Assembly: GCF_026342015.1 (NCBI RefSeq)
Contig: NZ_JAPENL010000002.1
Span: 1,059,001 to 1,123,000, forward strand
Length of the DNA stretch: 64,000 nucleotides
Origin: Micromonospora lupini
Lineage (GTDB): Bacteria; Actinomycetota; Actinomycetes; Mycobacteriales; Micromonosporaceae
Direction of reading: 5' to 3'
The translations under genes and the position numbers were made by a program. Under the pieces are notes generated by a model, which did no database searches, was not told the DNA's origin, and saw only the letters and a program-made list of their open reading frames with translations. Shown here in pieces: positions 48,459 through 58,319 of this stretch; the stretch's first letter is position 1, and each line of letters opens with the position of its first letter.

Positions 48459-51400
48459 TCAGTTGTATCCCACCGCCGACAATCGTGACGTCACGGCGTT
48501 GGCGTATGTCACCGCGCCCGTGTCCTTCGGGTGGAAGGAAGCCCGGCTGATGCAGACGTTCAAGCCTGCCGTGATCCAGCCGACGCAGTTCGCGTAGGTG
48601 TCGTCGGTGACCATCTGGAAGTCGCCCTCACCCTCCGGGCCGACGACCAGCGCATTGATGTCGTCAGGTACGAGGATGTCGTGGCTGGCGTCGTACTTGC
48701 GGCACGTCCCGTGGTCGAGCATGCCGTCCACCATGTCGGTGAATTGCACCTTCTTCCCGGCGGCGCGTGCCGAGTCCGCCATCGTCCGCTCCGCGTCCCG
48801 CATGTAGAGCGCCAGCCTGTTGATCATCGCCATCTCACCAGCGGTGTACCTGTTGAAGACGCACGAGTCCTGGTAGTAACTCGCGAAGATGCGGGGATAG
48901 CCGACCACCATGATGGTGGCGTTGGGCGCCTTCGTGGACACCGCGTTGATCAACTGACGCACCTCGAGCTGTGCGTTGTCGATCCGCTGCTGGACGGTCG
49001 CCTCGTAGGCCGCGGTGTCACAGGCATCCTCCGCGCACGTGCTCATCGTGAGAGGGAACTTGGCGTCGTTGCCGCCGGCCGAGAGCAGCACCAGGGTCGT
49101 GTTGCCGTCCAGCACGCCGGACTCGATCTGGGACATCTCCCGGAACTGCCCCTCCGCGTCGAACCCGTACCCGCCGATATCGTCGGGTGGGTCTTGCCAG
49201 TAGTAGGGCGTGCTCGTGCTGCCCATTTTTGCTGCCGTCGATCCGGAGCAGGTGACGTTCTGGAAGTCAAGACTCTGGTCGTGGCCGGCCAGCCGGCTGG
49301 AGATCGAACTCGACGAACCGGGAAGGCGGGTCAAGAGCGGCCAGGCCTTGGTGCTGCGGCGGCAGGCGTTCCACGCGTGGTTGCCGTAGTTGTTGTCCGT
49401 CTCGTAGTAGTAGCTGCCGACGCCCTCACCGGAGCCGTACGAGTCACCCATTGCCACCACGAAGTGCCGTGGCTTGGCGCTCAAGGGGACGAACGCGAGA
49501 GCGTCCCACGCGATGTCCTCGGTGCCGTTGCCGTCCTCGGTGATGTTGTTCAGCTCCACCGACTGAGCGCCCGCGTTGGAGAACTGGTAAGTCCCCAGAG
49601 TCACCCAGCGGTGTTCCTCGGTCCGCGTGGGGATGTACCGGGCCTTCTGCCCCGCCCCCGTGTTGATCACGTACTTCGCCTGCTGGGTGTGCGCGCCATG
49701 GTCGGGGATGTGCACCATGACCTTGGCCCAGCCGTTCAGCCGGGTGGTCGGCGTCCATCGCCCGGTGACCTTCTCTGGCGCCGCGTCGGACTTCTGGGTG
49801 TGCGCGTGCCAGAAGTGACCGCCGAACCCGCCACCGATCTGGTGGGTGTCCACCTTGCCGGGATAGATGGTCACGTTGTTCGGCCCGACACGGGAGGGAT
49901 AGCTGAACGAGAACTTCCCTGCCGGCGTGAAGTCCCGCTGGCAGCCCTGAGGGCCGAGTGGGACCGCGCTGTCGATGTCGTCGATGATCAGCGCGTTGCT
50001 CGGCAACCCGTCCCGACTGCACTGCGAATCGTAGATGCTGGATCCGTACGGACGGGGCTCGACGCTTGTGTACCGCCGGTTCTCCAGCCCACAGTTGATC
50101 GAGCAGTCCGTCCAGGTGACCGACGAGTGCCACCAACACTTCAGGTCGTCCCGGGTGCACGGGCCCGGCTCCTCCGTCGGATAGTCGCCCGGCACCTCCG
50201 ACGCGTTCGGGTCGCATTCGTTCTGGGCCGGCACACAGAAGGTGAACCGGGACGGCTGGGCGACGAGTTTGTTGCGCTCCTGCGCCGTGGCATACGTCGG
50301 ACTGTAGTTACCGGTCTCGTAGTTGTAGCGGCGCAGCGAGGTGTAGGCGAAGCCCATCACCCGCTCCGGATACGACCAGTGGTTCGGGTGCTTGGCATTG
50401 TCGTAACCGACCTGGTCGTCCACCGGAGGGTTGGCGCTCGGCACGTCCAACGGCTGGGTCAGGAACATCTTCCGGTCTGCCGGGAAGTTGGGGTTGGAGG
50501 GGTTGTTGGCCCAGCCCACCCCCCACGGCGCGGTGGGGCTCGCCGGGATCTGGTTGTAGAAACCGGTGTTGTACGCCCAGATGGCGAACCACCAGTTCTC
50601 GATGTACCTCGCGTCACCGTTGTTCGCGATCAGCCCGGAGTTTCGGGTCTGGTTCCACTTGTCCTGCAGAATCCGCAGACCGGCTGCGACGTTCACCGCG
50701 TAGTCCAGCGCCACCGCCTTCTGCTTCGTCGCGTCCCACTGGACGCCCGCGATCCACTGGTCGGTGTCGCTCTTCCGCATCCCGGAGGTCACCTGACCAA
50801 CGCCGTAGCCGCAGTCGGTCTTCGTCCAGTCGATCTTTGTGTAGTCCGGGTTCGCCAGATCCAGCCCGTAGTAGCCGAGGCTGGTCAGCGGATTCCCGGC
50901 CAGGCCGTCCACGACGTGGAAACTGGCCTGCCACAGGTTCGACTCCTGCGCGAGGATTCCCAGGAACACCTGCGCCGGCACGTTGCCTCCACCGGCGAGC
51001 GTCGTCGACGGGAACATTGCCTGCGGCGAGTAGGCCGGCAGGCCGTTGTTCGCCCAGTTGGCCGCCCGCTGGAAGGTCAACTGTCCACGTACCGCGAGGT
51101 CGGCAGCCCACTCCACCTGCTCACGGGTCGGCTGGTAGACCTGGATGGCCGGATCGTTGCGGCGTACCGCGCAGGAGCCGTCGAGGTCGTACGCGACGGT
51201 CTCCGGGCTCGGGTCGGCGAGCGTGGTCGTCTTTCCCGCCGCCCCGGCGGGCGCGGCCGTCTGCCCGCCGACCCCGCTCGGCGGCAGTACCGAGAAGGCG
51301 ACATCGCCTCCCGTACGCAGACGAGCCTTGATGTCGACCCGGTCCGTCTGCCCGTCGCTCGGCGCACCCGCGACCGACCCGGCGGCCTCCCGGCCAGTGA

Positions 51401-52445
51401 CGGCCCTGGTCAGCACCAGGTCGCCGGTGCGGGAGACGTCGCTGTCGGGTGGCGCGTCGATAGTGCTCCACCGCGAGGGCAGGCGCTTGCCCACGAGCCG
51501 ACCGCCGGCCCGGCCGCCCACGGCGAAGACTCGGCCTTCACCCCCGGCCCGCAGCTTGACGGTGCCCGTCGGGACAGTCGCCACCGGCACCAGCCGACCA
51601 CCGGCCATCCGGGCGAGATCGACCTCGTCTCCCCGGGCCACCTGGAGCGCAACGTCCCGGGGGCCGTCCGCCATCAACCGGAACGGGGATCCTCCGGTCC
51701 GCAGGGTTGCCCGGACCGCCCCTCGGCGGTCGAGGGTGAGCAGTGCGTCACCCTTGGCGGCGATGATGGCATCACCGACGGGGATGGCCGAGCTGAGCTG
51801 ACCCGGCTCCACCGTCTTCTGCACGGCGAGCGGCTTGCGGGTGTCGACGGTGGTCAGTACGGTCCGCGCCGCCGTGCCGGCTCGCGGCGATGCCGGTAGC
51901 TCCAGGCGGGACAGCACCGCCGTCTCCCCCGCCCCGCAACCGGGATTGTGATAGGCCAGGGAGTAGCGTTCGGGCAACGTGGTGACCGCGCCCGTGTCCA
52001 GGTCGACAACCGCCGCGAAGGCCCCCGCGTTGAGCATGTTCTCCCGGTTGGTGAATTCACGGGGTGCGTAGACCGCCACCGCGCGTCGACCGGAGCCGGT
52101 CAGGCAGACCTGCCCGATCCACTGGTCCGTCGGCAGGCCGCGTCCGCCGAGCGTGGCGGCCGTCCGCCAGTGGTACGCCTCCTTGGAGTCCGCCACCAGC
52201 ACGTGCAGGCCGGTCTCGTCGGACGAGGTGGTGACGACCCGGTCGGTGGAACGCTTCCAGGTGGCGCCGAGCCGTCGGTCGGGATCGAGGATGCGGTCCG
52301 GGTCGGCCGGCCGGCCCGGGTCGGCCGGCCGGTTGACGGAGGTCGTTCGGGAGGGGTCGACGGAGGCGGCCGAGGCCGCCTGTTGAGACGGGACCAGCGG
52401 TGTCAACACCGCGAGTCCCAGTAGGGGAGCGAGGAACCGACGCAC
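48459..52445 (-). CDS. Secreted fusion: transglycosylase-like, golvesin-like and SGNH hydrolase domains
   Basis: 1328 residues, start ATG 52445, signal peptide LAPLLGLAVLTPLVPSQQAAS. Residues 30-420 are a beta-rich region, maybe propeller-like (VVTTSSDETGLHVLVADSKE). About 435-700 resembles a soluble lytic transglycosylase: LGILAQESNLWQASFHVVDG (catalytic Glu about 498), DCGYGVGQVTSGM and WAYNTGFYNQ. About 895-990 resembles the golvesin/CBM-like domain (AKYVINTGAGQKARYI, WVTLGTYQFSNAG). About 995-1325 is an SGNH hydrolase with GDSYGSGEG, LLSAGGNDAK and a final SFHPKDTGA (Ser/Asn/Asp-His set). Probably acts on peptidoglycan and an ester-decorated polymer outside the cell. Confidence 0.8.
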   Translation of the reverse strand: MRRFLAPLLGLAVLTPLVPSQQAASAASVDPSRTTSVNRPADPGRPADPDRILDPDRRLGATWKRSTDRVVTTSSDETGLHVLVADSKEAYHWRTAATLGGRGLPTDQWIGQVCLTGSGRRAVAVYAPREFTNRENMLNAGAFAAVVDLDTGAVTTLPERYSLAYHNPGCGAGETAVLSRLELPASPRAGTAARTVLTTVDTRKPLAVQKTVEPGQLSSAIPVGDAIIAAKGDALLTLDRRGAVRATLRTGGSPFRLMADGPRDVALQVARGDEVDLARMAGGRLVPVATVPTGTVKLRAGGEGRVFAVGGRAGGRLVGKRLPSRWSTIDAPPDSDVSRTGDLVLTRAVTGREAAGSVAGAPSDGQTDRVDIKARLRTGGDVAFSVLPPSGVGGQTAAPAGAAGKTTTLADPSPETVAYDLDGSCAVRRNDPAIQVYQPTREQVEWAADLAVRGQLTFQRAANWANNGLPAYSPQAMFPSTTLAGGGNVPAQVFLGILAQESNLWQASFHVVDGLAGNPLTSLGYYGLDLANPDYTKIDWTKTDCGYGVGQVTSGMRKSDTDQWIAGVQWDATKQKAVALDYAVNVAAGLRILQDKWNQTRNSGLIANNGDARYIENWWFAIWAYNTGFYNQIPASPTAPWGVGWANNPSNPNFPADRKMFLTQPLDVPSANPPVDDQVGYDNAKHPNHWSYPERVMGFAYTSLRRYNYETGNYSPTYATAQERNKLVAQPSRFTFCVPAQNECDPNASEVPGDYPTEEPGPCTRDDLKCWWHSSVTWTDCSINCGLENRRYTSVEPRPYGSSIYDSQCSRDGLPSNALIIDDIDSAVPLGPQGCQRDFTPAGKFSFSYPSRVGPNNVTIYPGKVDTHQIGGGFGGHFWHAHTQKSDAAPEKVTGRWTPTTRLNGWAKVMVHIPDHGAHTQQAKYVINTGAGQKARYIPTRTEEHRWVTLGTYQFSNAGAQSVELNNITEDGNGTEDIAWDALAFVPLSAKPRHFVVAMGDSYGSGEGVGSYYYETDNNYGNHAWNACRRSTKAWPLLTRLPGSSSSISSRLAGHDQSLDFQNVTCSGSTAAKMGSTSTPYYWQDPPDDIGGYGFDAEGQFREMSQIESGVLDGNTTLVLLSAGGNDAKFPLTMSTCAEDACDTAAYEATVQQRIDNAQLEVRQLINAVSTKAPNATIMVVGYPRIFASYYQDSCVFNRYTAGEMAMINRLALYMRDAERTMADSARAAGKKVQFTDMVDGMLDHGTCRKYDASHDILVPDDINALVVGPEGEGDFQMVTDDTYANCVGWITAGLNVCISRASFHPKDTGAVTYANAVTSRLSAVGYN

Positions 52446-52550
52446 GGTGACCTCCGTCGCGAGATGCGGAGAGAAGAGCCACCATCCTCACGACGGATCT
52501 CACCGTGGCGTCATCACCGGCTCACCGATCGCACATCACCGGCCGAGGGA

Positions 52551-53144
52551 TCAGACCGCTCGACGGCCCTCGAAGGCCCGGCCCAGTGTGATCTCGTCGG
52601 CATACTCCAGGTCGCCCCCGACCGGCAGCCCGCTGGCCAGCCGGGTCACCGCGATGCCCATCGGCTTCACCATCAGCGCCAGATAGGTGGCGGTCGCCTC
52701 GCCCTCGGTGTTCGGGTCGGTCGCCAGGATCAGCTCCCGGACCGCGCCGCCGCTCAACCGGGTCATCAGCTCCCGGATGCGCAGGTTGTCCGGGCCGATC
52801 CCCTCCAGCGGATTGATCGCGCCGCCGAGCACGTGGTAGCGACCGCGGAACTCACCTGTCCGCTCGATGGCCACCACGTCCTTGGGCTCCTCCACCACGC
52901 ACAGCACCTCGTCGGTGCGGCGCTGGTCGCGGCAGATCCGGCACTGCTCGGACTCGGCCACGTTGTAACAGGTCGTGCAGAAGCGCACCAGCTCCTTGAC
53001 CTTGCGCAGCGCGCCGGCCAGCCGGGTGACGTCGGCCGGGTCGGCCGACAGGACGTGGAACGCGATCCGCTGTGCGCTCTTCGGGCCTACGCCCGGCAGT
53101 CGCCCCAGCTCGTCGATCAGATCCTGGATGGCGCCCTCGTACAT
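52551..53144 (-). CDS. recR: Recombination protein RecR
   Basis: 197 residues. N-terminal Hh[21 protein letters not shown], zinc finger [16 protein letters not shown], Toprim domain [19 protein letters not shown] and C-terminal [19 protein letters not shown]. It works with RecO/RecF in loading RecA at gaps. It lies 8 bp after ybaB; dnaX-ybaB-recR is a classical cluster, here interrupted by one gene. Confidence 0.96.
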   Translation of the reverse strand: MYEGAIQDLIDELGRLPGVGPKSAQRIAFHVLSADPADVTRLAGALRKVKELVRFCTTCYNVAESEQCRICRDQRRTDEVLCVVEEPKDVVAIERTGEFRGRYHVLGGAINPLEGIGPDNLRIRELMTRLSGGAVRELILATDPNTEGEATATYLALMVKPMGIAVTRLASGLPVGGDLEYADEITLGRAFEGRRAV

Positions 53145-53152
53145 CTGCCGGC

Positions 53153-53485
53153 TCAGAAACCGGGCAGGCCGAGGCCGCCCATGCCGCCGGCGACCGGACC
53201 CATCTTGCGCTCGGTCAACTCGCGCGCGGCCTCGGCGGCGTTGTGCACGGCCGCGACCACCAGGTCCTCAAGCGTCTCCACGTCGTCCGGGTCGACGGCC
53301 TTCGGGTCGATCTTGATGGTCTTCAGCTCACCGGAGCCGGAGACGGTCGCGGTGACCAGCCCTCCGCCGGCGGTGCCGGTCAGCTCGGCCTCGGCCAGCT
53401 CGGCCTGGGCGGCGGCGATCTGCTGCTGCATCTTCTGCGCCTGCTTCAGCATCTGCTGCATGTTGGGCTGTCCACCTGGGCGCAC
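53153..53485 (-). CDS. YbaB/EbfC nucleoid-associated protein
   Basis: 110 residues, GTG 53485. Starts [20 protein letters not shown], a Gln/Met-rich helix typical of the family, then [20 protein letters not shown] and [19 protein letters not shown]. It binds DNA as a dimer. The Gly/Pro end [11 protein letters not shown] is common. Coupled closely with recR. Confidence 0.93.
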   Translation of the reverse strand: MRPGGQPNMQQMLKQAQKMQQQIAAAQAELAEAELTGTAGGGLVTATVSGSGELKTIKIDPKAVDPDDVETLEDLVVAAVHNAAEAARELTERKMGPVAGGMGGLGLPGF

Positions 53486-53664
53486 GGATGGCTCCTTCTC
53501 GCGCTCGTCTGCTCGGCCGCCGACCAGCCTAACCGCTGGGACCGACCACGCCCCGCCCGGTGCGTCCGCCCACGCCGAGCCCTCCGGGGTACGCCTACCC
53601 CTACCCCGAACCGGCCATCTGCGGGTAGTGCGCGGCGACCCGTCGCGCTGGTGTGCTCGACGGC

Positions 53665-54342
53665 ATGAACCTCAACCGCACCGGCCGCGTCGGCGCGCTC
53701 TGCTGGGTGACGGCCGTACCGATCTTCCTGGTCGCGAGCCTCGTCACAGGTCTGCGCTGGCACGACCCGGCCTACAGCTGGGCCACCCACAACATCAGCG
53801 ACCTCGGCAACGCGCACTGCGGGATCTGGGACACCACCCGACCGCGCTACGTCTGTTCGCCCTGGCACCCGCTGATGAACGCCGCGACGCTCGCCACCGC
53901 CGTCCTGCTCGCCGCCGGGCTGCTGCTGACCTGGCGGCTCCTCGGTCGCGGCGCCGTGGTGCGCTCGGCGCAGACCCTCCTCCTGCTGGCTGCCGGCGGG
54001 TACGCCCTGGCGGCCCTCAACCCCGCCGACGTCGATGAGAACCGGCACGTCCTCGGCGCATTCCTGATCATGGGAGTGGGCAACGTCGGCCTGCTCCTCG
54101 CCGGCTTCGCGCCGAACACCACGGTGCTCGGCCGGTGGCGAGGGCTCACCGTTGCCGCCGGGCTCACCGCGCTGGCGGGAACCGTACTGTTCTTCGCCCA
54201 GCAGGGCTTCGGGATCGGCGTCGGCGGCATGGAACGCGTAGCGGTGCTGCCCTTTCCGGTGTGGGCCTGCTGCCTGGGCGCCCTACTCGCCGAAACCCCC
54301 GCTGACCGGCCCGCACAGAGCCGCTCGGCCGCGCCGACCTGA
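53665..54342 (+). CDS. DUF998-family membrane protein
   Basis: Start ATG 53665 ([20 protein letters not shown]), 225 residues, six membrane helices. The motif [16 protein letters not shown] is the ISDLG signature of DUF998. No catalytic residues or known function. It lies between ybaB and dnaX on the opposite strand, which splits the usual dnaX-ybaB-recR order. Confidence 0.8.
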   Translation: MNLNRTGRVGALCWVTAVPIFLVASLVTGLRWHDPAYSWATHNISDLGNAHCGIWDTTRPRYVCSPWHPLMNAATLATAVLLAAGLLLTWRLLGRGAVVRSAQTLLLLAAGGYALAALNPADVDENRHVLGAFLIMGVGNVGLLLAGFAPNTTVLGRWRGLTVAAGLTALAGTVLFFAQQGFGIGVGGMERVAVLPFPVWACCLGALLAETPADRPAQSRSAAPT

Positions 54343-54367
54343 CGTGGCTGAGCGGCACGGGCACGGC

Positions 54368-54428
54368 GATCGTTGGCACTTCAGCGAGGCGGTGCTCGGC
54401 GTGTCGAGTCGCTCAACTGCCAACGATC
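54368..54428. repeat. GATC-type inverted repeat (copy E)
   Basis: Arms of 20 nt at 54368-54387 and 54409-54428 with two mismatches. The outer end is GATCGTTGGCA. It lies in the 100-bp gap between the convergent DUF998 and dnaX genes, as expected for a bidirectional terminator. Confidence 0.7.
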
Positions 54429-54442
54429 AAGGGGACGAGGGC

Positions 54443-57400
54443 CTAGCGGGCGTCGACCTCGTCGATCTTCTCGGCCCCGAAGGTATCGCGCAGCAGCCGT
54501 ACCGCCTGCTCCTCGCTCGACTCCCGGGCGGTCTTCTCGTCGATGACCTCGTCCAACGGCTCGTCGCCCGGGTCGAACCCCTCGTAGGTTGGGGTCGCCG
54601 CCGGTGCCGCGCCACCCGGCCGTCCGCCACGCTGCGGGCCGTCGAAGTCCGGGTCGTAGGGAGGTTCGCCGGCCCACTCGGCGTCCGCGACGGGCCGGGC
54701 AGCCGATGCGGTACGCGGACCGCGTCCCGCCGCCGCCGCGCGAGCCGCGGCGATGGCGCTGCTCACCGGGGCGCCACCGGCTGTCGCCGGCTGCCGGGCC
54801 GCCGGTGTCGGGTTGGCCGCCCGCGCGTCCGGCCTACCGGTCGTCGAACCTGTGCCACCTGGACTGCCGCCGTTGGAGCCATGGGAGCCGTTGGCCGCAC
54901 CGGGGCCGGCAGGGCCGCCAGCACCGTTCGTGCTGAGCGGCACGGGTGCTGAGCCGGAATCGCCAGGGACACCGTTGCCCGTGGCGGCGCCGCCGGGTCG
55001 GGCGGCTTCCGGCCAGTCCTCGTCATCCGTGGCTGGGGCATCCGTGGCCGGGGCAGGAGCGTTGCCGCCGGGACGGGCCGCCTCCGGCCAGTCGTCCTCA
55101 TCGGCAGCCGACTCGGCGGGCTGCCCGCCGCCCTGGTTTCCAACACCGTGACCGGTCGATCCGTCCGCACCGACACCGCCACGCGAACCCGGGCCGGCAG
55201 TACCTGCCGAGTTCGCTCCGGTGAACGCTGCGTTCGTCGGGCCGGCGGCGGTAGGCGCGTTCGCCGAGACGTGCGTGGTCGACGCGCCGCCCGTCGGCCC
55301 GGCACCCGGCGCAGCGGCGTGCACGGTCGACGCGCCGCCCGTCGGCCCGGCACCCGGCGCAGCGGCGTGCACGGTCGACGCGCCGCCCGTCGGCCCGGCA
55401 CCCGGCGCAGCGGCGTGCGCGTTCGACGCGGGCGGGGCGCCCGTCGGCCCGGCACTCGGCGCAGCGGCGTGCACGGTCGACGCGCCGCCCGTCGGCCCGG
55501 CACCCGGCGCAGCGGCGTGCACGGTCGACGCGCCGCCCGCCGGCCCGGCACCCGGCGCAGCGGCGTGCACGGTCGACGCGCCGCCCGCCGGCCCGGCACC
55601 CGGCGCAGCGGCGTGCACGGTCGACGCGCCGCCCGCCGGCCCGGCACCCGGCGCAGCGGCGTGCACGGTCGACGCGCCGCCCGCCGGCCCAGCACTCGGC
55701 GCAGCGGCGTGCGCGTTCGACGCGGGCGGGGCGCTCGTCGGCCCGGCAGCGGGCGCGTTCGGTGGGTTGGACGGCGAGGCCGCCACGGTCGGCGCCGCTG
55801 GGCGGGGCGGCGAGGCCGGCTGCGAGCGCGGCTGGCCGGACAGCGACACGCCACCCCGCTCGCCGGCCACCTCGCAGCGGATCTGCCAGCGTCCGCCCAA
55901 CTCCTCGTAGAGCGCGTCGGTCAGCACCGCCGCGTGGTCGGCCATCATCTTGGCCAGCACTGTGGACTTCACCGTCAGCACCAGCATGTCGCCGTCGAGT
56001 TCCCGCACGACCGCGTCGCGCATGAGGGCGGCGATCCGCTTGTTGGTCCGGTTGACCTTGCCGACCACGTCGGGCCAGACCCGGCGGACCGCTACCGCGT
56101 CCAGTGCGGCGGCCGGCGCTCCGGGGCGGGGCGGCACGGGTGTCGCCGGGTCGGGCAGCACCGCCGACGGCGGCACCACGCGACGCGGGGCCGGCGAGCC
56201 GGTGCCCGGTCCGGCGGGCGAGACGGGTGCGGCCGGGTCAGCGGAGGTAGACGCCGACGCGCCGGGCGATCCCGGAATCGGTGAGTCGGCCCCCGAGGGG
56301 GCATACGAGCCCGGTGCGCCCGTGGCACGAGCCCCCGAGCCCGCAGCGCCCGAACCGGCAGCGCCCGAGCCGGCAGCGCCCGAGCCGGCAGCGCCCGAAC
56401 CGGCAGCGCCCGAACCGGCAGCGCCCGAACCGGCAGCGCCCGAACCGGCAGCACTCGAACCGGCAGCGCCCGAACCCACAGCGGCCAAGCCAGCGACGCC
56501 CAAGCCCGCAACGCCCGAACCGGCAGCGCCCGAACCCACAGCACCCGAACCCACAGCACCCGAACCTGCAGCACCCGAACCTGCAGCGCCCGAGGCGGTT
56601 GGGCCCGCAGCGCCTGTGGACCGCGTGCCCGGGGTCGGGGACGCGGTCGGGTCGACGTCCCACGGCGGTGCGGAGGTCGGGGCGTCGGCGGGTGCCGGGG
56701 TGGCGGCAGCCGGGACGGGAGGGGCGTGCTGTGGGCGTACTCCTGGGTGGGCCGCTGGCGCGGAGCCGGCGGCAGCCGACGGCGCGTCGGTGCCGCTCAG
56801 GGTGAGCCGGCGTTCCATCCGTTCGAGGCGCTGGAGCAGGCCGCCTGTGGAGTCGTCCACGCCGGGCAGCAGCATCCGGGCGCAGATCAGCTCCAGCAAC
56901 AGGCGGGGCGCGGTGGTGCCGCGCATCTCGACCAGGCCGTCGTGCACGATGTCCGCGCAGCGGGAGAGCGTGGCCGGGCCGAGCTGCGAAGCCTGGGCGG
57001 CCATCCGCTCGATCTGGTCGGCGGGGCCGTCGATGAGGCCCTTCGCGGCGGCGTCCGGCACCTGCTGGATCACGATGAGGTCGCGCAGCCGTTCCAGCAG
57101 GTCCGACGCGAACCGGCGCGGGTCGTGCCCGGCCTCGGCGACCCGGTCGACGGTGCCGTACGCGGCGGCGCCGTCACCGGCGGCCAGCGCGTCGCACATC
57201 TCGTCGATGAGCGCGGCGTCGGTGACCCCGAGCAGCGCGGCGGCCCGTGCGTAGCTCACGCCCTCCGGGCCGGCGCCGGCGATGAGCTGGTCGAGCACGG
57301 AGAGGCTGTCCCGGGCGCTACCGCCACCGGCGCGGACCACCAGGGGGAAGACCGCCGGCTCGACGGCGACGCCCTCGGCCTGGGTGAGCTGCTCCAGGTA

Positions 57401-57958
57401 CGGGCGGAGGACCTTCGGCGGGATCAGTCGGAACGGGTAGTGGTGGGTCCGCGACCGGATCGTGCCGAGGACCTTCTCCGGCTCGGTGGTGGCGAAGATG
57501 AACTTGACGTACTCCGGGGGCTCCTCGACGAGCTTGAGCAGGGCGTTGAAGCCCTGGGTCGAGACCATGTGCGCCTCGTCGATCACGTAGATCTTGAAGC
57601 GGCTGCTGGCCGGCGCGAAGAACGCGCGCTCCCGCAGCTCCCGGGCGTCGTCGACACCGCCGTGGCTGGCCGCGTCGATCTCGATCACGTCGATCGAACC
57701 GGCGCCGTCGATGGCAAGCGAGCGGCACGACTCACACTTGCCGCACGGCTCCGGGGTGGGGCCCTGCTCACAGTTGAGCGAGCGGGCCAGGATCCGGGCG
57801 CTGGAGGTCTTGCCGCAGCCACGGGGGCCGGAGAAGAGGTAGGCGTGGTTGAGCCGCCCGCTGCGCAGCGCCTGCGACAACGGCTCGGTGACGTGCTCCT
57901 GCCCGATGACCTCGGCGAAGGTACGCGGCCGGTACTTGCGGTAGAGCGCCAGCGTCAC
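54443..57958 (-). CDS. dnaX: DNA polymerase III gamma/tau subunit with repeat-expanded linkers
   Basis: Start GTG 57958, with GAGGAGGCGGG before it; 1171 residues, against about 600-850 in most Actinobacteria. Clamp-loader ATPase: Walker A SGPRGCGKTS (43-52), zinc cysteines C63/C72/C75/C78, Walker B VIDEAH (DEAH 127-130), SRC-equivalent RSRTHHYPFRL. Domain III follows to about 390. The rest is mostly low-complexity: a GAAGS repeat (453-543) and a 16-residue repeat (738-898), between which lies a folded domain (ALDAVAVRRVWPDVVGKVN..., 616-703) equivalent to the tau C-terminal domain. The gene lies next to ffs as in many Actinobacteria. Confidence 0.93.
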   Translation of the reverse strand: MTLALYRKYRPRTFAEVIGQEHVTEPLSQALRSGRLNHAYLFSGPRGCGKTSSARILARSLNCEQGPTPEPCGKCESCRSLAIDGAGSIDVIEIDAASHGGVDDARELRERAFFAPASSRFKIYVIDEAHMVSTQGFNALLKLVEEPPEYVKFIFATTEPEKVLGTIRSRTHHYPFRLIPPKVLRPYLEQLTQAEGVAVEPAVFPLVVRAGGGSARDSLSVLDQLIAGAGPEGVSYARAAALLGVTDAALIDEMCDALAAGDGAAAYGTVDRVAEAGHDPRRFASDLLERLRDLIVIQQVPDAAAKGLIDGPADQIERMAAQASQLGPATLSRCADIVHDGLVEMRGTTAPRLLLELICARMLLPGVDDSTGGLLQRLERMERRLTLSGTDAPSAAAGSAPAAHPGVRPQHAPPVPAAATPAPADAPTSAPPWDVDPTASPTPGTRSTGAAGPTASGAAGSGAAGSGAVGSGAVGSGAAGSGVAGLGVAGLAAVGSGAAGSSAAGSGAAGSGAAGSGAAGSGAAGSGAAGSGAAGSGAAGSGARATGAPGSYAPSGADSPIPGSPGASASTSADPAAPVSPAGPGTGSPAPRRVVPPSAVLPDPATPVPPRPGAPAAALDAVAVRRVWPDVVGKVNRTNKRIAALMRDAVVRELDGDMLVLTVKSTVLAKMMADHAAVLTDALYEELGGRWQIRCEVAGERGGVSLSGQPRSQPASPPRPAAPTVAASPSNPPNAPAAGPTSAPPASNAHAAAPSAGPAGGASTVHAAAPGAGPAGGASTVHAAAPGAGPAGGASTVHAAAPGAGPAGGASTVHAAAPGAGPTGGASTVHAAAPSAGPTGAPPASNAHAAAPGAGPTGGASTVHAAAPGAGPTGGASTVHAAAPGAGPTGGASTTHVSANAPTAAGPTNAAFTGANSAGTAGPGSRGGVGADGSTGHGVGNQGGGQPAESAADEDDWPEAARPGGNAPAPATDAPATDDEDWPEAARPGGAATGNGVPGDSGSAPVPLSTNGAGGPAGPGAANGSHGSNGGSPGGTGSTTGRPDARAANPTPAARQPATAGGAPVSSAIAAARAAAAGRGPRTASAARPVADAEWAGEPPYDPDFDGPQRGGRPGGAAPAATPTYEGFDPGDEPLDEVIDEKTARESSEEQAVRLLRDTFGAEKIDEVDAR
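55264..55745. repeat. 48-bp tandem repeat in dnaX
   Basis: Nine tandem units encode AGPAGGASTVHAAAPG-like 16-residue blocks (48 bp). Unit 6 and a degenerate unit 0 carry APPASNAH instead of GGASTVH, so there is a higher-order pattern. Several adjacent units are nearly identical in DNA, which points to recent slippage or unequal exchange. Confidence 0.9.
56326..56605. repeat. 15-bp tandem repeat in dnaX
   Basis: About 17 five-residue units, mostly GAAGS with GAVGS and GVAGL variants, encoded by 15-bp units. Seven identical GAAGS blocks lie together near 56330-56450. Such a run is likely to vary in copy number between strains. Confidence 0.9.
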
Positions 57959-58051
57959 TCGTCCCGCCTCCTCTCGACCGAGCCATTCTGCGCCGGTCGG
58001 GCGCGGCTGACCACCCACCCCGCCGGGCAGCCCGGGTTGCTGCGGGTTGCC

Positions 58052-58138
58052 GCGCTTGATCGACTCCACCTCGGCGACGTGGCGGTATCCACGGCCCAGA
58101 ACAGCCCCACATCGGCGACCTGGAGTGGATCAAGGCGC
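58052..58138. repeat. GATC-type inverted repeat (copy F)
   Basis: Arms at 58052-58082 and 58107-58138 with about six mismatches or bulges. The outer ends are GCGCTTGATC and GATCAAGGCGC. It lies between ffs and dnaX, just after the ffs 3' T-run, so it may end the SRP RNA transcript or separate it from dnaX. Confidence 0.55.
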
Positions 58139-58152
58139 CGGAGACGAAAAGG

Positions 58153-58235
58153 CCTCCCGTGCACCCGGCAGAGCTCGCTTATCCTTGCTGCCTTCCGGCC
58201 CTGGGGAGGTTCACGAGATACCGCCGCACGGGAGG
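58153..58235 (-). ncRNA. ffs: Bacterial small SRP RNA (4.5S-like)
   Basis: On the minus strand the apical SRP signature reads GGCCGGAAGGCAGCAAGGAT inside a long hairpin closed by CTCCCGTGC/GCACGGGAGG. CCTTTTCG follows as a T-run. The RNA partners Ffh in co-translational membrane targeting. Exact ends are estimated to a few bases. Located upstream of dnaX as in many Actinobacteria. Confidence 0.93.
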
Positions 58236-58319
58236 TGACGCCAACCCTACCCGACGGCCCGTCGATCTTCAGGGGGTGGTGGGGTGGCCCGGTCGGCGAG
58301 GGCCTGTATCCTGGCTCGC

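Noticed and set aside
55264-55745. CRISPR array
   Set aside because: The 48-bp units are contiguous with no unique spacers and are in frame within dnaX.
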